NCBI GenBank assembly: GCA_030431095.1
Contig: JAUIJU010000012.1
Span: 19,246 to 83,245 of the forward strand
DNA from: Gammaproteobacteria bacterium
GTDB taxonomy: Bacteria; Pseudomonadota; Gammaproteobacteria; Xanthomonadales; SZUA-36
Direction of reading: 5' to 3'
DNA length: 64,000 nucleotides
The notes under the pieces were generated by a model. It ran no database searches and was not told where the DNA came from. It worked only from the letters and a program-made list of their open reading frames with translations. Positions 55,801 to 64,000 of this stretch are shown piece after piece; within the stretch, counting starts at the first letter, position 1, and each line of letters starts with the position of its first letter. Both the position numbers and the translations under genes were made by a program.

Positions 55801-55989
55801 GGCGGGGCTGGCGCCCAGGAAGGGCATGGACACCGTCACCAGGTTGGTCTCGATCTTCGGTTGCGCCTCCTTCTTGATGGTGAAGGCGCTGTACAGACCG
55901 CCGAGAATCAGGATGACCATCAGCAGGTTGGCGGCGACCGAATTGCGCGCGAACCAGTCGATCAGCGCGGTGTAGGGATTCTGGCTCAC
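52828..55989 (-). CDS. RND efflux transporter, inner-membrane permease
   Basis: The 1053-residue protein belongs to the AcrB/hydrophobe-amphiphile RND family. An N-terminal membrane helix (about residues 15-33) is followed by a large periplasmic loop and twelve membrane helices in total. GIVVDDAIVVGESAYTNM is the proton-relay segment of TM4. It would export toxic compounds with the neighbouring adaptor. The outer-membrane channel gene is absent, so a TolC-type protein elsewhere is expected. It overlaps both neighbours by 4 nt. Confidence 0.93.
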   Translation of the reverse strand: MSQNPYTALIDWFARNSVAANLLMVILILGGLYSAFTIKKEAQPKIETNLVTVSMPFLGASPADVEEGILVKIEEAIEDIQGIEEIISTARRGSGTVQAEVMSEYDVAEVMDEIKSRVDAIPTFPDNTEKPVVSRTRFEQQVTMVTVYGDVDERTLKEFARQTRDEIVTLPGITRAQVLGGRDYEISIEVSEHTLQSYDLTLAEVAQAVRRGSLDLPAGAIRAESGDIQLRTKGQAYVGADFEDIVIRTNPDGTRVLLKDVADIRDEFVQYDSYSKFDGRDAITIQVNSAGDQSELDISATLSEWVEAKQANLPEGINIATWADISHYLRGRLDMMLENLVIGAVLVFLSLALFLRLKLAFWVMVGLPVAFLGTFLFMPNLGVTVNMISLFGFIVVLGIVVDDAIVVGESAYTNMRAKGHSVENIVEGVHKVAVPATFGVLTTIAAFLPTLLVTGTSGIFFEAMGWVVILCLVFSIVESKLILPAHLAHMKIRHYDENTHNPFVRFQRVFSEGLHTFVDRYYSPFLARCLRRRYLTLSAFVAALILSIGLVVGGILRSVFFPDIAADFLQVDLQMNEGTPAHVTHDALTRVQAGLWQVDREASQDLGQDAGEVVQHVLSFARNETSGQIIAELVKGEVNPMDGPEVLRRWREAVGEIPGVKQLGFSGATGPGGGPAISIQLIGANIDQVGRAAQELEQRFRRYEGVYDIRNSYERGRPEIRLDIKPEAEALGLTLQDLAQQVRAGFYGDEVQRVQRGQDEVRVMVRFPEDERDSVGYLENMRIRTPDGGRVPFEAVASIEFTESPLLIQRFDRERAVRVTAEVDKDTAEPERITRDIMSRELPEVLSQFPGVRPRLSGSSQDQQQVMQELTRGAMLALFLIFALMAIPLRSYTQPLIIMSVIPFGIIGALFGHLILGIPVSMFSYFGIIALSGVVVNDSLILVDNINRKRAEGEGVVEAALHGARSRFRAILLTSLTTFLGLAPITIFEKSLQAQLVIPMAASLAFGIVFATGITLILIPALYVILHEFGQWWRTAWDHVLPWRRVDEAPGER

Positions 55990-57245
55990 TGGCCGTCACC
56001 GGTGGCGGCCACGGGTTCCGAGCCAGGGGTCGGTGCGGCATTGTCCCGCTCGCCGGCAATGACCAGCCGGGTGCCCGGAATCGGCGCGTCCAGGTTGGTG
56101 GTGACGACCAGTTCGCCGTCGGACACGCCGTCACTGAGCCACACCACGTCAGGCTCGGCCCGCGCAACGGTTACCTGGCGCACTTCCAGTTCACGCTCGT
56201 CGTTGGCCACCAGCAGGGTGCTGTCCGCACGCAGGCTGTGGCGTGGCAGCACCACGGCGTTCTCGATCCGCCGGCCTTCGATCGCGGCGCGCACGAACGT
56301 GCCCATGCGCAGTTCGTCCTGGGTGCTTTCGCCCAGCAGGCCGTAGGGGTCGCGCACCTCGGCGACGGCATAGAGCACGCGGCTGGACTCGTCGATCACG
56401 CCCTCGGTGCGGATCAGGCGTGCGTCCCAATGCCGCGTGGTGCCGGCCACTTCCGCCTGCAGACTGACCGCCGGATAGTCGGACGGGTCCAGGTCGGTGG
56501 CCCGCGGCAACTCGAGGAATTCGAGATCCGCCGAAGACAGCGGCAGGCGAATCTCCGCGGTGTCCACCGAGAAGGTGGCGCCCAGTTGCGTACCGGCGGC
56601 GACGAACTGCCCGAGGTCAACGCCCTTGGTGCGCACCAGCCCGTCGTAGGGCACCGTGATGCGGGTGCGCTGCAGATTGCGCTGGGCCCTCTCCAGTTCC
56701 GCCTCGGCCGCCAGCACGTTGGCCTGGGCTTCCGCCAGTTGCGGTTCGCGCGCCACCAGGGCGGGTGGTTCGCCACTGCGCCCCAGGTTGCGCCAGTCCT
56801 TGATCGCCTGCGCCGAGCGCGCCTGTTCGTCGGCCAGTTGTGCCTGCCGCGAAGCCAGCGCGGCCTCGGCGCTTTTCACCGCCGTGCGGTAGTCACTGGG
56901 ATCGATCTCCAACAGAACCTCGCCGGCGCGGAAAAATCCGCCGGCCACGAAATCATCGGACACCGAGACCACGCGGCCCGACACCTCGGCCACCAGCACG
57001 GTCTGGGTACGTGAGCGCACCGGGCCCTGCGAGGTTACCGTGAAGCGCGTGGAGCGGGCGCGGGCCGGCACCGCCTCCACCAGCACGGCGGACTGGCCGG
57101 AATCCACGCGCGGTGGTCGCTGGCCGCGGGAAATGATCACCATGACGACCACCGCCACGACGGCCACCACGATCAGTCCCAGCGGGAGAATGTAACGGAA
57201 GAATTTTTTCAGAAAGCTCACGGAAACGGCTTGTTCATCGGCCAT
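55986..57245 (-). CDS. RND efflux periplasmic adaptor subunit
   Basis: The 419-residue membrane-fusion protein has an N-terminal membrane anchor (LPLGLIVVAVVAVVVMVI, about residues 16-33), a barrel-sandwich segment (SGRVVSVSDDFVAGGFFRAGEVL), a coiled-coil hairpin (about 120-190) and a returning lipoyl half (TRITVPYDGLVRTKG), followed by beta-barrel and membrane-proximal domains. It precedes the permease with a 4-nt overlap. The acidic first residues (MADEQ) form an unusual cytoplasmic tip. Confidence 0.92.
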   Translation of the reverse strand: MADEQAVSVSFLKKFFRYILPLGLIVVAVVAVVVMVIISRGQRPPRVDSGQSAVLVEAVPARARSTRFTVTSQGPVRSRTQTVLVAEVSGRVVSVSDDFVAGGFFRAGEVLLEIDPSDYRTAVKSAEAALASRQAQLADEQARSAQAIKDWRNLGRSGEPPALVAREPQLAEAQANVLAAEAELERAQRNLQRTRITVPYDGLVRTKGVDLGQFVAAGTQLGATFSVDTAEIRLPLSSADLEFLELPRATDLDPSDYPAVSLQAEVAGTTRHWDARLIRTEGVIDESSRVLYAVAEVRDPYGLLGESTQDELRMGTFVRAAIEGRRIENAVVLPRHSLRADSTLLVANDERELEVRQVTVARAEPDVVWLSDGVSDGELVVTTNLDAPIPGTRLVIAGERDNAAPTPGSEPVAATGDGQ

Positions 57246-57317
57246 CTTCGGGCCACAGGATTCGTATTATCCCCTGTTCGCGTGAAGGCGAGCCATAGGG
57301 CATAGGTTGGTATCGAC

Positions 57318-57326
57318 TGTTACAAT
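57318..57326 (+). promoter_or_regulatory. Extended -10 promoter of the map operon
   Basis: TGTTACAAT combines TG at 57318-57319 with a -10 hexamer TACAAT (57321-57326; 5/6), the extended -10 form that tolerates a weak -35. It lies 35 nt before the map ATG in the divergent gap with the RND adaptor. Confidence 0.5.
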
Positions 57327-57360
57327 AAGGGTTTGAAGTTCAACGACAGCGGACATCCCC

Positions 57361-58146
57361 ATGCTCCAGGCGCGCGACAACGGCATCATTCTCAAATCCG
57401 CCGAGGACATCGAGGCCATGCGGGTCGCCGGCCAGATGGCCGGCACCGTACTCAAGATGATCCGCGAGCACGTGCAGCCCGGCGTGACCACCGGCGAGCT
57501 GGATGACATCTGCCACCGCTACATCACCGAGACCCAGCAGGCCATTCCGGCGCCCCTGAACTACAAGGGGTTTCCCAAGTCCATCTGCACGTCGGTGAAC
57601 CACGTGGTGTGCCACGGCATACCCGGGGACAAGAAACTCAAGGACGGCGATATCGTCAACATCGACGTGACCGTGATCAAGGACGGCTGGCACGGCGACA
57701 CCAGCAAAATGTTCGTCGTCGGTGAGCCCACCATCCGCGCCAAACGCATCTGCGATATCGCCTACCAGTCCCTGGTCACCGGCATTGAAATGGTGGCGCC
57801 GGGCGTGCGCCTGGGTGACATCGGGCACGCGATCCAGCGATTTGCCGAAGGGCAGGGTTGTTCGGTGGTGCGTGAATACTGCGGCCATGGCATCGGTCGG
57901 GGCTTTCACGAGGATCCCCAGGTGCTGCACTACGGCCGTCCGGGGACCGGGGAGGTGCTGGTGCCGGGCATGGTGTTCACGATCGAACCCATGGTCAACC
58001 TGGGGCGTCGCGAAACCCGCCTGATGCCCGATGGCTGGACCGTGGTCACCCGCGACCGCGGCCTCTCCGCCCAGTGGGAGCACACCCTGGCCGTGACCGA
58101 GGACGGTTACGATGTCCTCACCCGCCTGCCCGGCGACCCCCTCTAA
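57361..58146 (+). CDS. map: Methionine aminopeptidase, type I
   Basis: The 261-residue enzyme removes the initiator Met from new proteins. The five metal ligands are visible: Asp in VNIDVTVI, Asp in HGDTSKM, His in CGHGIGRGFHE, Glu in FTIEPMV and Glu in QWEHTLAVT. SVNHVVCHGIP near residue 80 is the substrate pocket. It begins the map-glnD-dapD-arsC-like operon. In Escherichia coli map instead lies next to rpsB, 40 kb away in this window. Confidence 0.97.
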   Translation: MLQARDNGIILKSAEDIEAMRVAGQMAGTVLKMIREHVQPGVTTGELDDICHRYITETQQAIPAPLNYKGFPKSICTSVNHVVCHGIPGDKKLKDGDIVNIDVTVIKDGWHGDTSKMFVVGEPTIRAKRICDIAYQSLVTGIEMVAPGVRLGDIGHAIQRFAEGQGCSVVREYCGHGIGRGFHEDPQVLHYGRPGTGEVLVPGMVFTIEPMVNLGRRETRLMPDGWTVVTRDRGLSAQWEHTLAVTEDGYDVLTRLPGDPL

Positions 58147-58153
58147 GCCTGGC

Positions 58154-60826
58154 ATGGCGGAAACCGCGCTTCCCCTGTGCCGGGGAACCCTGCCCACGCC
58201 GGTCTTCGCGGCTGACATTCTCGACCCGCGGTCACTGACCGGTGACAGCGTCGAACCGGTGGTCGCTTCCCTGAAATCCGCCCTGTCGCACCTTGACGGC
58301 GAGCTCGAAGCCCGCTTTCGCGACGGCGCCGACATCCAGCAGCTGGTGCAGGCACGCGCCTGGGCCGTGGACCAGATGCTGCTGTTCGCCTGGAACGCCC
58401 TGATGCCCGAGGCCGTGGACATGGCCCTGCTGGCGGTCGGTGGTTTCGGTCGCGGGCAGTTGCACCCGCATTCGGACATCGATCTGCTGTTGCTGTTCGA
58501 CGGCGATGAGCTGCCCCAGCCGGCGCGCGAGGCCATCGAGCAGTTCGTCACCGTGCTGTGGGACGCCGGCTTCTACCTGGGCCACAGCGTGCGCAGCCTG
58601 GCGCAGTGCGAGGACGAAGTCAAAGCTGACGTGGCCACCGCCACCAGCCTGATGGAGGTTCGGCTGCTGTGCGGGCCGGAATCGCTGTACAACGACCTGG
58701 TGGCCGCCATCAGTCCGGAGCGCGTCTGGCCCCCGGGAGAGTTTTTTCACGCCAAGTTCGAGGAGCAGCAGGCGCGCTACGCCCAGTTTGGCGATACCGC
58801 CTACAACCTGGAACCGAACATCAAGGAAGGCCCTGGCGGCCTGCGCGACATCCAGATGGTGGGTTGGGTGGCCAAGCGGCGCTACGGCGATACCGACCTG
58901 TACGGCCTGGTCCGCCACGGTTTCCTGATGGAGTCCGAGTACCGCGAGCTGGTGGAAGGCCAGCGCTACCTGTGGCGCGTGCGCTTCGCCCTGCACCTGA
59001 TTTCGGGCCGTGCCGAGGACCGGCTGCTGTTCGATTTCCAGCGCCAGATTGCCGAGCTGTTCGGCTACGAAGGCGACCCGGCCAGCAACGAGGCCGTGGA
59101 GCAGTTCATGCAGGGCTACTATCGCGAAGTGACGCGCCTGGAGCGCCTGAACGAGCGATTGCTGCAGCTGTTTCGCGAAGAGTTGCTGGGCCACGACCCG
59201 CTACCGCCCGAGCCGCTTGGTGATGATTTTCAGCTGCTGAACGGCTACCTGGAAGTGCGCGATTCCGAACTGTTCCGTCGTCGCCCGCTGGCGCTGATGG
59301 AGCTGTTCCTCATGCTGGCGCGCCACGAGTTCATCAAGGGTGTGCGCGCATCCACGATTCGCCTGGTGGTGGACAACCTGCACCTGGTGGACGAGGAATA
59401 CCGCAACGATCCCGAGGTGCTGGCCTGCTTCCTGGAATTGTTGCGCCAGCCGCAGGGCGTGTATTCGCAGTTGCAGCGAATGAACCGCTACGGTGTGCTG
59501 GCGCGCCTGATCCCGGACTTCGCCGATATCGTCGGGCGCATGCAGTTCGACCTGTTTCACGTCTACACCGTGGACCAGCACATCCTGTTCGTGGTGCGCA
59601 ACCTGCGACGTCTGGCCTACGGCAAGTTCGAGGACATCTACCCCCGCGCCCCCCGTGTGTTCCAGGGCGTGCGCAAGCCCGAGTTGCTGTACCTGGCCGC
59701 GCTCTACCACGACATCGCCAAGGGCCGCGGCGGCGACCACTCGGAGCTGGGCGCGGTGGACGCGCTGGCGTTCTGCAGCAAGCTGCCCCTGCCGACCGAG
59801 GACGCCGAGCTGGTGGCCTGGTTGGTGCAGGAGCACCTGCTGATGTCACAGACGGCGCAGAAGAAGGACATCAGCGACCCGGCCACGGTGCGTGAGTTCG
59901 CGGGCAAGGTGCAGACCCAACTGCGACTTGACTACCTGTACCTGCTGACCGTCGCGGACATCTCCGCCACTAGTCCCAGGCTGTGGAACAGCTGGAAGAG
60001 CGGTTTGTTGTGGGAGCTGCGCCAGGTCACCAGCCGGGTGCTGGCGCAGGATCCGGAAACCCCGCAGTTCCGGGAGCAGGCCATCGCCCAGTCGCGGGTC
60101 GCGGCCCTGCATCTGCTGGCCAACGACGGGGTGGAACGGGACGACGTGGAGGCGTTCTGGAACACCTTGCCGCGCAGCGTCTACCTGCGCTGGAGCGCCG
60201 CCCAGCTGGCCTGGGCCACCCGCGTGGTGCTGGGCGCACCGGGCGAGCGCACCATCGTGGCGCTGCGGCCCTGCGAGGAGCGCAAGGTCAGCGAAGTGCT
60301 GGTGGTGGCGGAAGACTATACCGGCCTGTTCGCCACCATTACCACGGTGTTCGACCAGATGGGCCTTGACGTGCTGTCCGCGCGCGTCGCGACGGGCAGC
60401 GACGGGCGAAGCTTCGACCTGTTCCAGGTCATGAACCGGCAGGGCGAACCGCTGGACGCCAGCGATACCGAATGGCTGCAGGACAAGCTGGGCGCGGCGC
60501 TGGCCGACAAGCAGGTGCTCGAGCCGGTGCAACGGCCGATGCCACGTCGCCTGCGGCCGTTCGTGACCCGACCGGAGATTCAGTTCAGGGCCGGCCGGGA
60601 CGGCCAGGTCACGGAGCTGGAGATTCGCTGTACCGATCAGCCTGGGCTGCTGTCCAAGCTGACCGCCGCCATGCGGCACAGCCGGGTGAATATCCACGAC
60701 GCCATGATCACCACCCTGGGTGATCGCGTGGAGGACACGTTTTACCTCACAGACCGCGGCAACCGTCCGTTGGATAAGGCCGCCCAGGCCGAACTCGAAG
60801 CGGCAATCCGCGACATCCTGGAATAG
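58154..60826 (+). CDS. glnD: [Protein-PII] uridylyltransferase / uridylyl-removing enzyme
   Basis: The 890-residue bifunctional sensor of glutamine status modifies the PII protein. The nucleotidyltransferase domain carries GGFGRGQLHPHSDIDLLLL (about residues 95-115). The central HD domain has LYHDIAKGRGGDHSELG. Two C-terminal ACT domains follow (VVAEDYTGLFATITTVFDQMGL, then CTDQPGLLSKLTAAM). ATG 58154 is 7 nt after map; the frame upstream is map shadow. The length matches GlnD. Confidence 0.96.
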   Translation: MAETALPLCRGTLPTPVFAADILDPRSLTGDSVEPVVASLKSALSHLDGELEARFRDGADIQQLVQARAWAVDQMLLFAWNALMPEAVDMALLAVGGFGRGQLHPHSDIDLLLLFDGDELPQPAREAIEQFVTVLWDAGFYLGHSVRSLAQCEDEVKADVATATSLMEVRLLCGPESLYNDLVAAISPERVWPPGEFFHAKFEEQQARYAQFGDTAYNLEPNIKEGPGGLRDIQMVGWVAKRRYGDTDLYGLVRHGFLMESEYRELVEGQRYLWRVRFALHLISGRAEDRLLFDFQRQIAELFGYEGDPASNEAVEQFMQGYYREVTRLERLNERLLQLFREELLGHDPLPPEPLGDDFQLLNGYLEVRDSELFRRRPLALMELFLMLARHEFIKGVRASTIRLVVDNLHLVDEEYRNDPEVLACFLELLRQPQGVYSQLQRMNRYGVLARLIPDFADIVGRMQFDLFHVYTVDQHILFVVRNLRRLAYGKFEDIYPRAPRVFQGVRKPELLYLAALYHDIAKGRGGDHSELGAVDALAFCSKLPLPTEDAELVAWLVQEHLLMSQTAQKKDISDPATVREFAGKVQTQLRLDYLYLLTVADISATSPRLWNSWKSGLLWELRQVTSRVLAQDPETPQFREQAIAQSRVAALHLLANDGVERDDVEAFWNTLPRSVYLRWSAAQLAWATRVVLGAPGERTIVALRPCEERKVSEVLVVAEDYTGLFATITTVFDQMGLDVLSARVATGSDGRSFDLFQVMNRQGEPLDASDTEWLQDKLGAALADKQVLEPVQRPMPRRLRPFVTRPEIQFRAGRDGQVTELEIRCTDQPGLLSKLTAAMRHSRVNIHDAMITTLGDRVEDTFYLTDRGNRPLDKAAQAELEAAIRDILE

Positions 60827-60832
60827 GGGAGC

Positions 60833-61680
<848 letters not shown>

Positions 61681-61684
<4 letters not shown>

Positions 61685-62046
61685 GCGCACAACGCCCGAT
61701 CACCGTGTACGGCATCCGCCAGTGCGATACCTGTCGCAAGGCGCTCAGGTGGCTGGGCGAACAGGACCTGGAACACCGCTTTCACGATCTGCGGGCTGAT
61801 GGCCTGGAGGCCGCCCTGGTCCAGGACTGGCTCGGCTCGCGCTTCGCCGATCAACTGGTCAACCGCCGCAGCACCACCTGGCGCGGCCTGAGCGAGTCCG
61901 AAAAGGCGGCCACCGGCGAGGCCCTGCTGGCCCTGCTGCTGGCGCACCCCACGCTGATCAAGCGGCCGGTGTTCATGGCAGGCCACGAAGTGCTGGCAGT
62001 AGGGTTCGACCCGGAGGCCCTATACCCAGTGATGGGGTCAGAGTAA
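61681..62046 (+). CDS. ArsC/Spx-fold protein (YffB-like)
   Basis: The 121-residue protein has the ArsC/Spx thioredoxin-like fold, with the N-terminal [19 protein letters not shown] motif (redox Cys about residue 15). The segment [12 protein letters not shown] and the C-terminal [18 protein letters not shown] resemble YffB rather than true arsenate reductase. Function is not known. The start is GTG at 61681, overlapping dapD as GTGA. The last codons and the stop (GGGTCAGAGTAA) belong to a REP-like repeat, giving the C-terminus MGSE. Confidence 0.85.
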
Positions 62047-62154
62047 GGGGTCAGAGTAACGGGTCAGAGTAAACCGACTCGGGGTCTGGAGGCCGGTAAA
62101 AGGTCGTCACCCGGTTTACTCTGACCCGTTACTCTGACCCCTTACTCTGACCCC
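62034..62154. repeat. 43-bp inverted repeat made of three 13-mers, REP-like
   Basis: The left arm (62034-62076) is three near-identical 13-mers GGGGTCAGAGTAA (the third CGGGTCAGAGTAA) plus ACCG. The right arm (62112-62154) is its exact reverse complement. The spacer is 35 nt. It lies between convergent genes and supplies the stop codon of each (TAA at 62044-62046, and TAA of the minus-strand gene at 62142-62144). The core motif resembles palindromes tied to REP-associated tyrosine transposases (recalled). It may also act as a bidirectional transcription end. Confidence 0.8.
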
Positions 62155-63263
62155 CGGGTCTCTGCGACGTCGGCGCGCACCACGGGGAAGCCCTGGTTCA
62201 TCCAGCCGAAAATGCCTTCGTAAAGCACGGCCGTGCGGTGGAAGCCCAATTCGCCGAGCCGGTCGATGACGTAGTCGGAGGCGGCTCGGGGGCAGGAGCA
62301 ATAGGCGACGATCTGCACGTCCTTGGGCAGGTGGCCGACTTTTTCCTCGAGATCGCTGTAGTAGGGGAACGGCACCGAGCCGGCCAGGTGTGCGCGTTGC
62401 CACACGGAGACCACCCGGGTGTCCAGCAGCACCAGTCGCTTGCCGCTGACCATCGCTTCGTTCAGGTCGGCGGCCAGGACATAGCGATCGTCCTTCAGCG
62501 CGAATTCGGGATCCGGGGCGCCCGGGTTGATCACGTAGTCTTCCGGTTCCGGCAGGGATCGGAGCTCCACCTTGCCGATGACCTCCTCGCCGGCCAGGCT
62601 GCGGATGTAGGCGGTGACGTTGTCGATGTCCGCCTCCGAGAGGGTCCCGGAAAACGGCGCCATGGGGGTGCCCTGGCGGCCCTTTTCGATGGCGTAACGG
62701 ATGAATTCGTCCTTGTTGTGCGCCAGGGCGGACGGGTTGGCCAGGGCCGGCGCATTCACGCCTTCACCCTGCTCACCGTGACATGCCGCGCAGTTGTCCA
62801 GGTACACCTGGCGGCCACGCTCGATGTCGCCCGACACGGGCGCCTCGGAGAGCCGGACGCGCTCGGCGCCGGACTCCCAGAACAGCCAGTAGGTCAGGTC
62901 CCAGACCTCGTCGAGGGTCATGGGTCCGCCGATTTCGTCCAGGTATCCACCCATGGCCGTGCCTTCGCGGCCATAGGACAGGGGCCGCAGGATGGCGTGC
63001 GGCACGCCAGACTCGAACAGGCTGGCGCTGCGCAGCGAGGGTGCGTGATCGTTGGCGTAACCCTCGCGATTTTCTCCGTGGCACAGCACGCAGTACTGGC
63101 GGTAATTTTCCGCCGCCCGGGCGGCCTGTTCCGGGGTCAGTTCGCGGGGTGGATCCTGGGGTTCATACACGCGCTCCGCCCATGCCGCGGTAGACACCAG
63201 CACAAAGGCGAGCGCCGCGCCGAAGCGCGAGCGGGCAACATTACGGGTCAAGGAATCCGACAT
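62142..63263 (-). CDS. Diheme cytochrome c fused to a rhodanese domain
   Basis: The 373-residue protein has a signal peptide (residues 1-29, ending AWA), two class-I cytochrome c modules (CVLCH at 58-62 with Met104; CAACH at 158-162 with Met201) and a C-terminal rhodanese-like domain (about 255-365). That domain has LLDTRVVSVWQRAHLAGSVPFPY, in outline, and an active-site loop CSCPRAASD (Cys322/Cys324). A periplasmic location is predicted. It may link sulfur or thiol transfer to electron transport. The start ATG 63263 begins the signal peptide. The stop and the C-terminal GSE come from the repeat. Confidence 0.88.
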   Translation of the reverse strand: MSDSLTRNVARSRFGAALAFVLVSTAAWAERVYEPQDPPRELTPEQAARAAENYRQYCVLCHGENREGYANDHAPSLRSASLFESGVPHAILRPLSYGREGTAMGGYLDEIGGPMTLDEVWDLTYWLFWESGAERVRLSEAPVSGDIERGRQVYLDNCAACHGEQGEGVNAPALANPSALAHNKDEFIRYAIEKGRQGTPMAPFSGTLSEADIDNVTAYIRSLAGEEVIGKVELRSLPEPEDYVINPGAPDPEFALKDDRYVLAADLNEAMVSGKRLVLLDTRVVSVWQRAHLAGSVPFPYYSDLEEKVGHLPKDVQIVAYCSCPRAASDYVIDRLGELGFHRTAVLYEGIFGWMNQGFPVVRADVAETRGSE

Positions 63264-63341
63264 GCTCGCAGTATCACCCGAAACCCCCGTTCCCGTCGAA
63301 TTCGGCGCACCCGGGAGAACGCGATTATTCCTGCCTAAGCG

Positions 63342-63370
63342 CTTGATTACGCGTCCGAAAGACCCAAAAT
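63342..63370 (+). promoter_or_regulatory. Sigma-32 (heat-shock) type promoter of clpB
   Basis: CTTGATT (63342-63348) and CCCAAAAT (63363-63370) are 14 bases apart. The known sigma-32 consensus is roughly CTTGAAA N13-15 CCCCATNT, which this matches in five of seven and six of eight positions. It lies 52 nt before the clpB ATG. Confidence 0.6.
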
Positions 63371-63382
63371 TGTAAGCATTCC

Positions 63383-63399
63383 GGGGCCACAATGGCCCC
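63383..63399 (+). other. Stem-loop in the clpB leader
   Basis: GGGGCC (63383-63388) pairs with GGCCCC (63394-63399) over a 5-base loop inside the predicted clpB 5' leader. It may stabilise the mRNA or tune translation with temperature; it leaves the ribosome-binding region free. Confidence 0.4.
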
Positions 63400-63422
63400 C
63401 GCAAAATTCGAGGACTTTCACC

Positions 63423-64000
63423 ATGAGAATGGACAAATTCACCAGCAAGTTCCAGCTGGCCCTGTCCGACGCGCAGTCGCTGGCCGTCGGCCTGGACCAC
63501 CAGCTGATCGAGCCGGCCCACGTGATGCTGGCCCTGATGGACCAGGATGGGGGCTCCATCCGCCACCTGCTCACGCGCGCCGGCGTCAAGATCAACTCGC
63601 TGCGCTCCCAGCTGGGCGAGCGCGTGGACAGCCTGCCAAAAGTGTCCGGCGCCGCCGGCGAGGTCAACCTGTCAAACGACACCATCAAGATCCTGAACCT
63701 GATGGACAAACTGGCGCAGAAGCGCGGTGACCAGTACATCGCCAGCGAACTGTTTCCGCTGGCCGCCCTGGACCTGAAGGGTCCGCTGGCCGACCTGCTC
63801 AAGCAGCACGGCGCCAACCGCGACGCCATCGAACAGGCCATCGACGAACTGCGCGGCGGCGAGCAGGTAACCGACCCCAATGCCGAGGAGTCGCGCCAGG
63901 CACTGGAGAAATACACCATCGACCTGACCGAGCGGGCCGAGCAGACCAAGCTCGACCCGGTGATTGGCCGGGACGAGGAAATCCGCCGCTGCATCCAGGT
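63423..64000 (+). CDS. clpB: ATP-dependent chaperone ClpB, N-terminal part
   Basis: The first 192 residues of the AAA+ disaggregase are in the window; the rest lies beyond base 64000. The Clp N domain ([40 protein letters not shown]) occupies about residues 1-145. The linker and start of AAA-1 ([29 protein letters not shown], in outline) follow. ClpB works with DnaK to rescue aggregated proteins. The start is preceded by GAGGACTTTCACC, and a heat-shock promoter lies upstream. Confidence 0.97.
   Translation, partial: MRMDKFTSKFQLALSDAQSLAVGLDHQLIEPAHVMLALMDQDGGSIRHLLTRAGVKINSLRSQLGERVDSLPKVSGAAGEVNLSNDTIKILNLMDKLAQKRGDQYIASELFPLAALDLKGPLADLLKQHGANRDAIEQAIDELRGGEQVTDPNAEESRQALEKYTIDLTERAEQTKLDPVIGRDEEIRRCIQ

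Noticed and set aside
62034..62154. Possible CRISPR array from repeated 13-mers
   Set aside because: The units are contiguous, lack spacers, and are arranged as a palindrome.

Overview
The window is dense, GC-rich bacterial chromosome (mostly coding, many 1-17 nt gene overlaps, frequent GTG starts). Its core is the block rpsB-tsf-pyrH-frr-uppS-cdsA-dxr-rseP-bamA-skp-lpxD-fabZ-lpxA-lpxB-rnhB. LPS synthesis genes, BamA, Skp and RseP point to a Gram-negative. The gene content (map-glnD-dapD, MazG, RmuC, PhoP/PhoQ-like pair, a tyrosine catabolic operon, REP-like palindromes) fits a gammaproteobacterium near Xanthomonadales/Lysobacterales or a related marine lineage. I cannot name a genus from sequence alone. 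No tRNA, rRNA, CRISPR array, prophage or transposase gene was seen.

Layout. 1-3.6 kb: an unidentified truncated gene, then a DUF2069-wrbA-arsC unit diverging from yihY-tlpA. 3.6-18.5 kb: the minus-strand translation/isoprenoid/envelope block, read from a good promoter at 18.73 kb; its S2 protein carries a long charged tail. 18.8-22.1 kb: a 2-oxoacid (pyruvate-type) dehydrogenase E1alpha-E1beta-E2 operon, also on the minus strand. 22.2-27.6 kb: kynA, then a MarR regulator diverging from hppD-hmgA-fahA-maiA, which converts 4-hydroxyphenylpyruvate to fumarate and acetoacetate; a palindromic operator lies between the -35 and -10 of hppD. 27.6-32.2 kb: two DUF4398-type lipoproteins (one with OmpA), a YdcH protein, and a reverse transsulfuration pair (CBS, cystathionine gamma-lyase type).

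32.2-40.9 kb is the most unusual stretch: a closely packed minus-strand run ETF-QO, etfB, etfA, acetoacetyl-CoA synthetase, alpha/beta hydrolase, a subclass-B3-like metallo-beta-lactamase and a flavin-dependent (tryptophan-halogenase family) enzyme. Acetoacetate made by the tyrosine operon could be activated here, while ETF/ETF-QO passes electrons to quinone; why a B3 MBL and a halogenase sit in the same unit is unknown.

41-64 kb: a stand-alone cyclic-nucleotide-binding protein; a TetR-HlyD-ABC exporter operon with a palindromic operator; dusA with an amidinotransferase-like enzyme; PepSY/response regulator/sensor kinase/mazG/rmuC; prmC behind an RND efflux pair; map-glnD-dapD-arsC-like; a diheme cytochrome c fused to a rhodanese domain; and the start of clpB with a heat-shock-type promoter. 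Two non-coding inverted repeats (47.2 and 62.0 kb) look like REP/RAYT-type elements. The second supplies the stop codons of both genes that converge on it.
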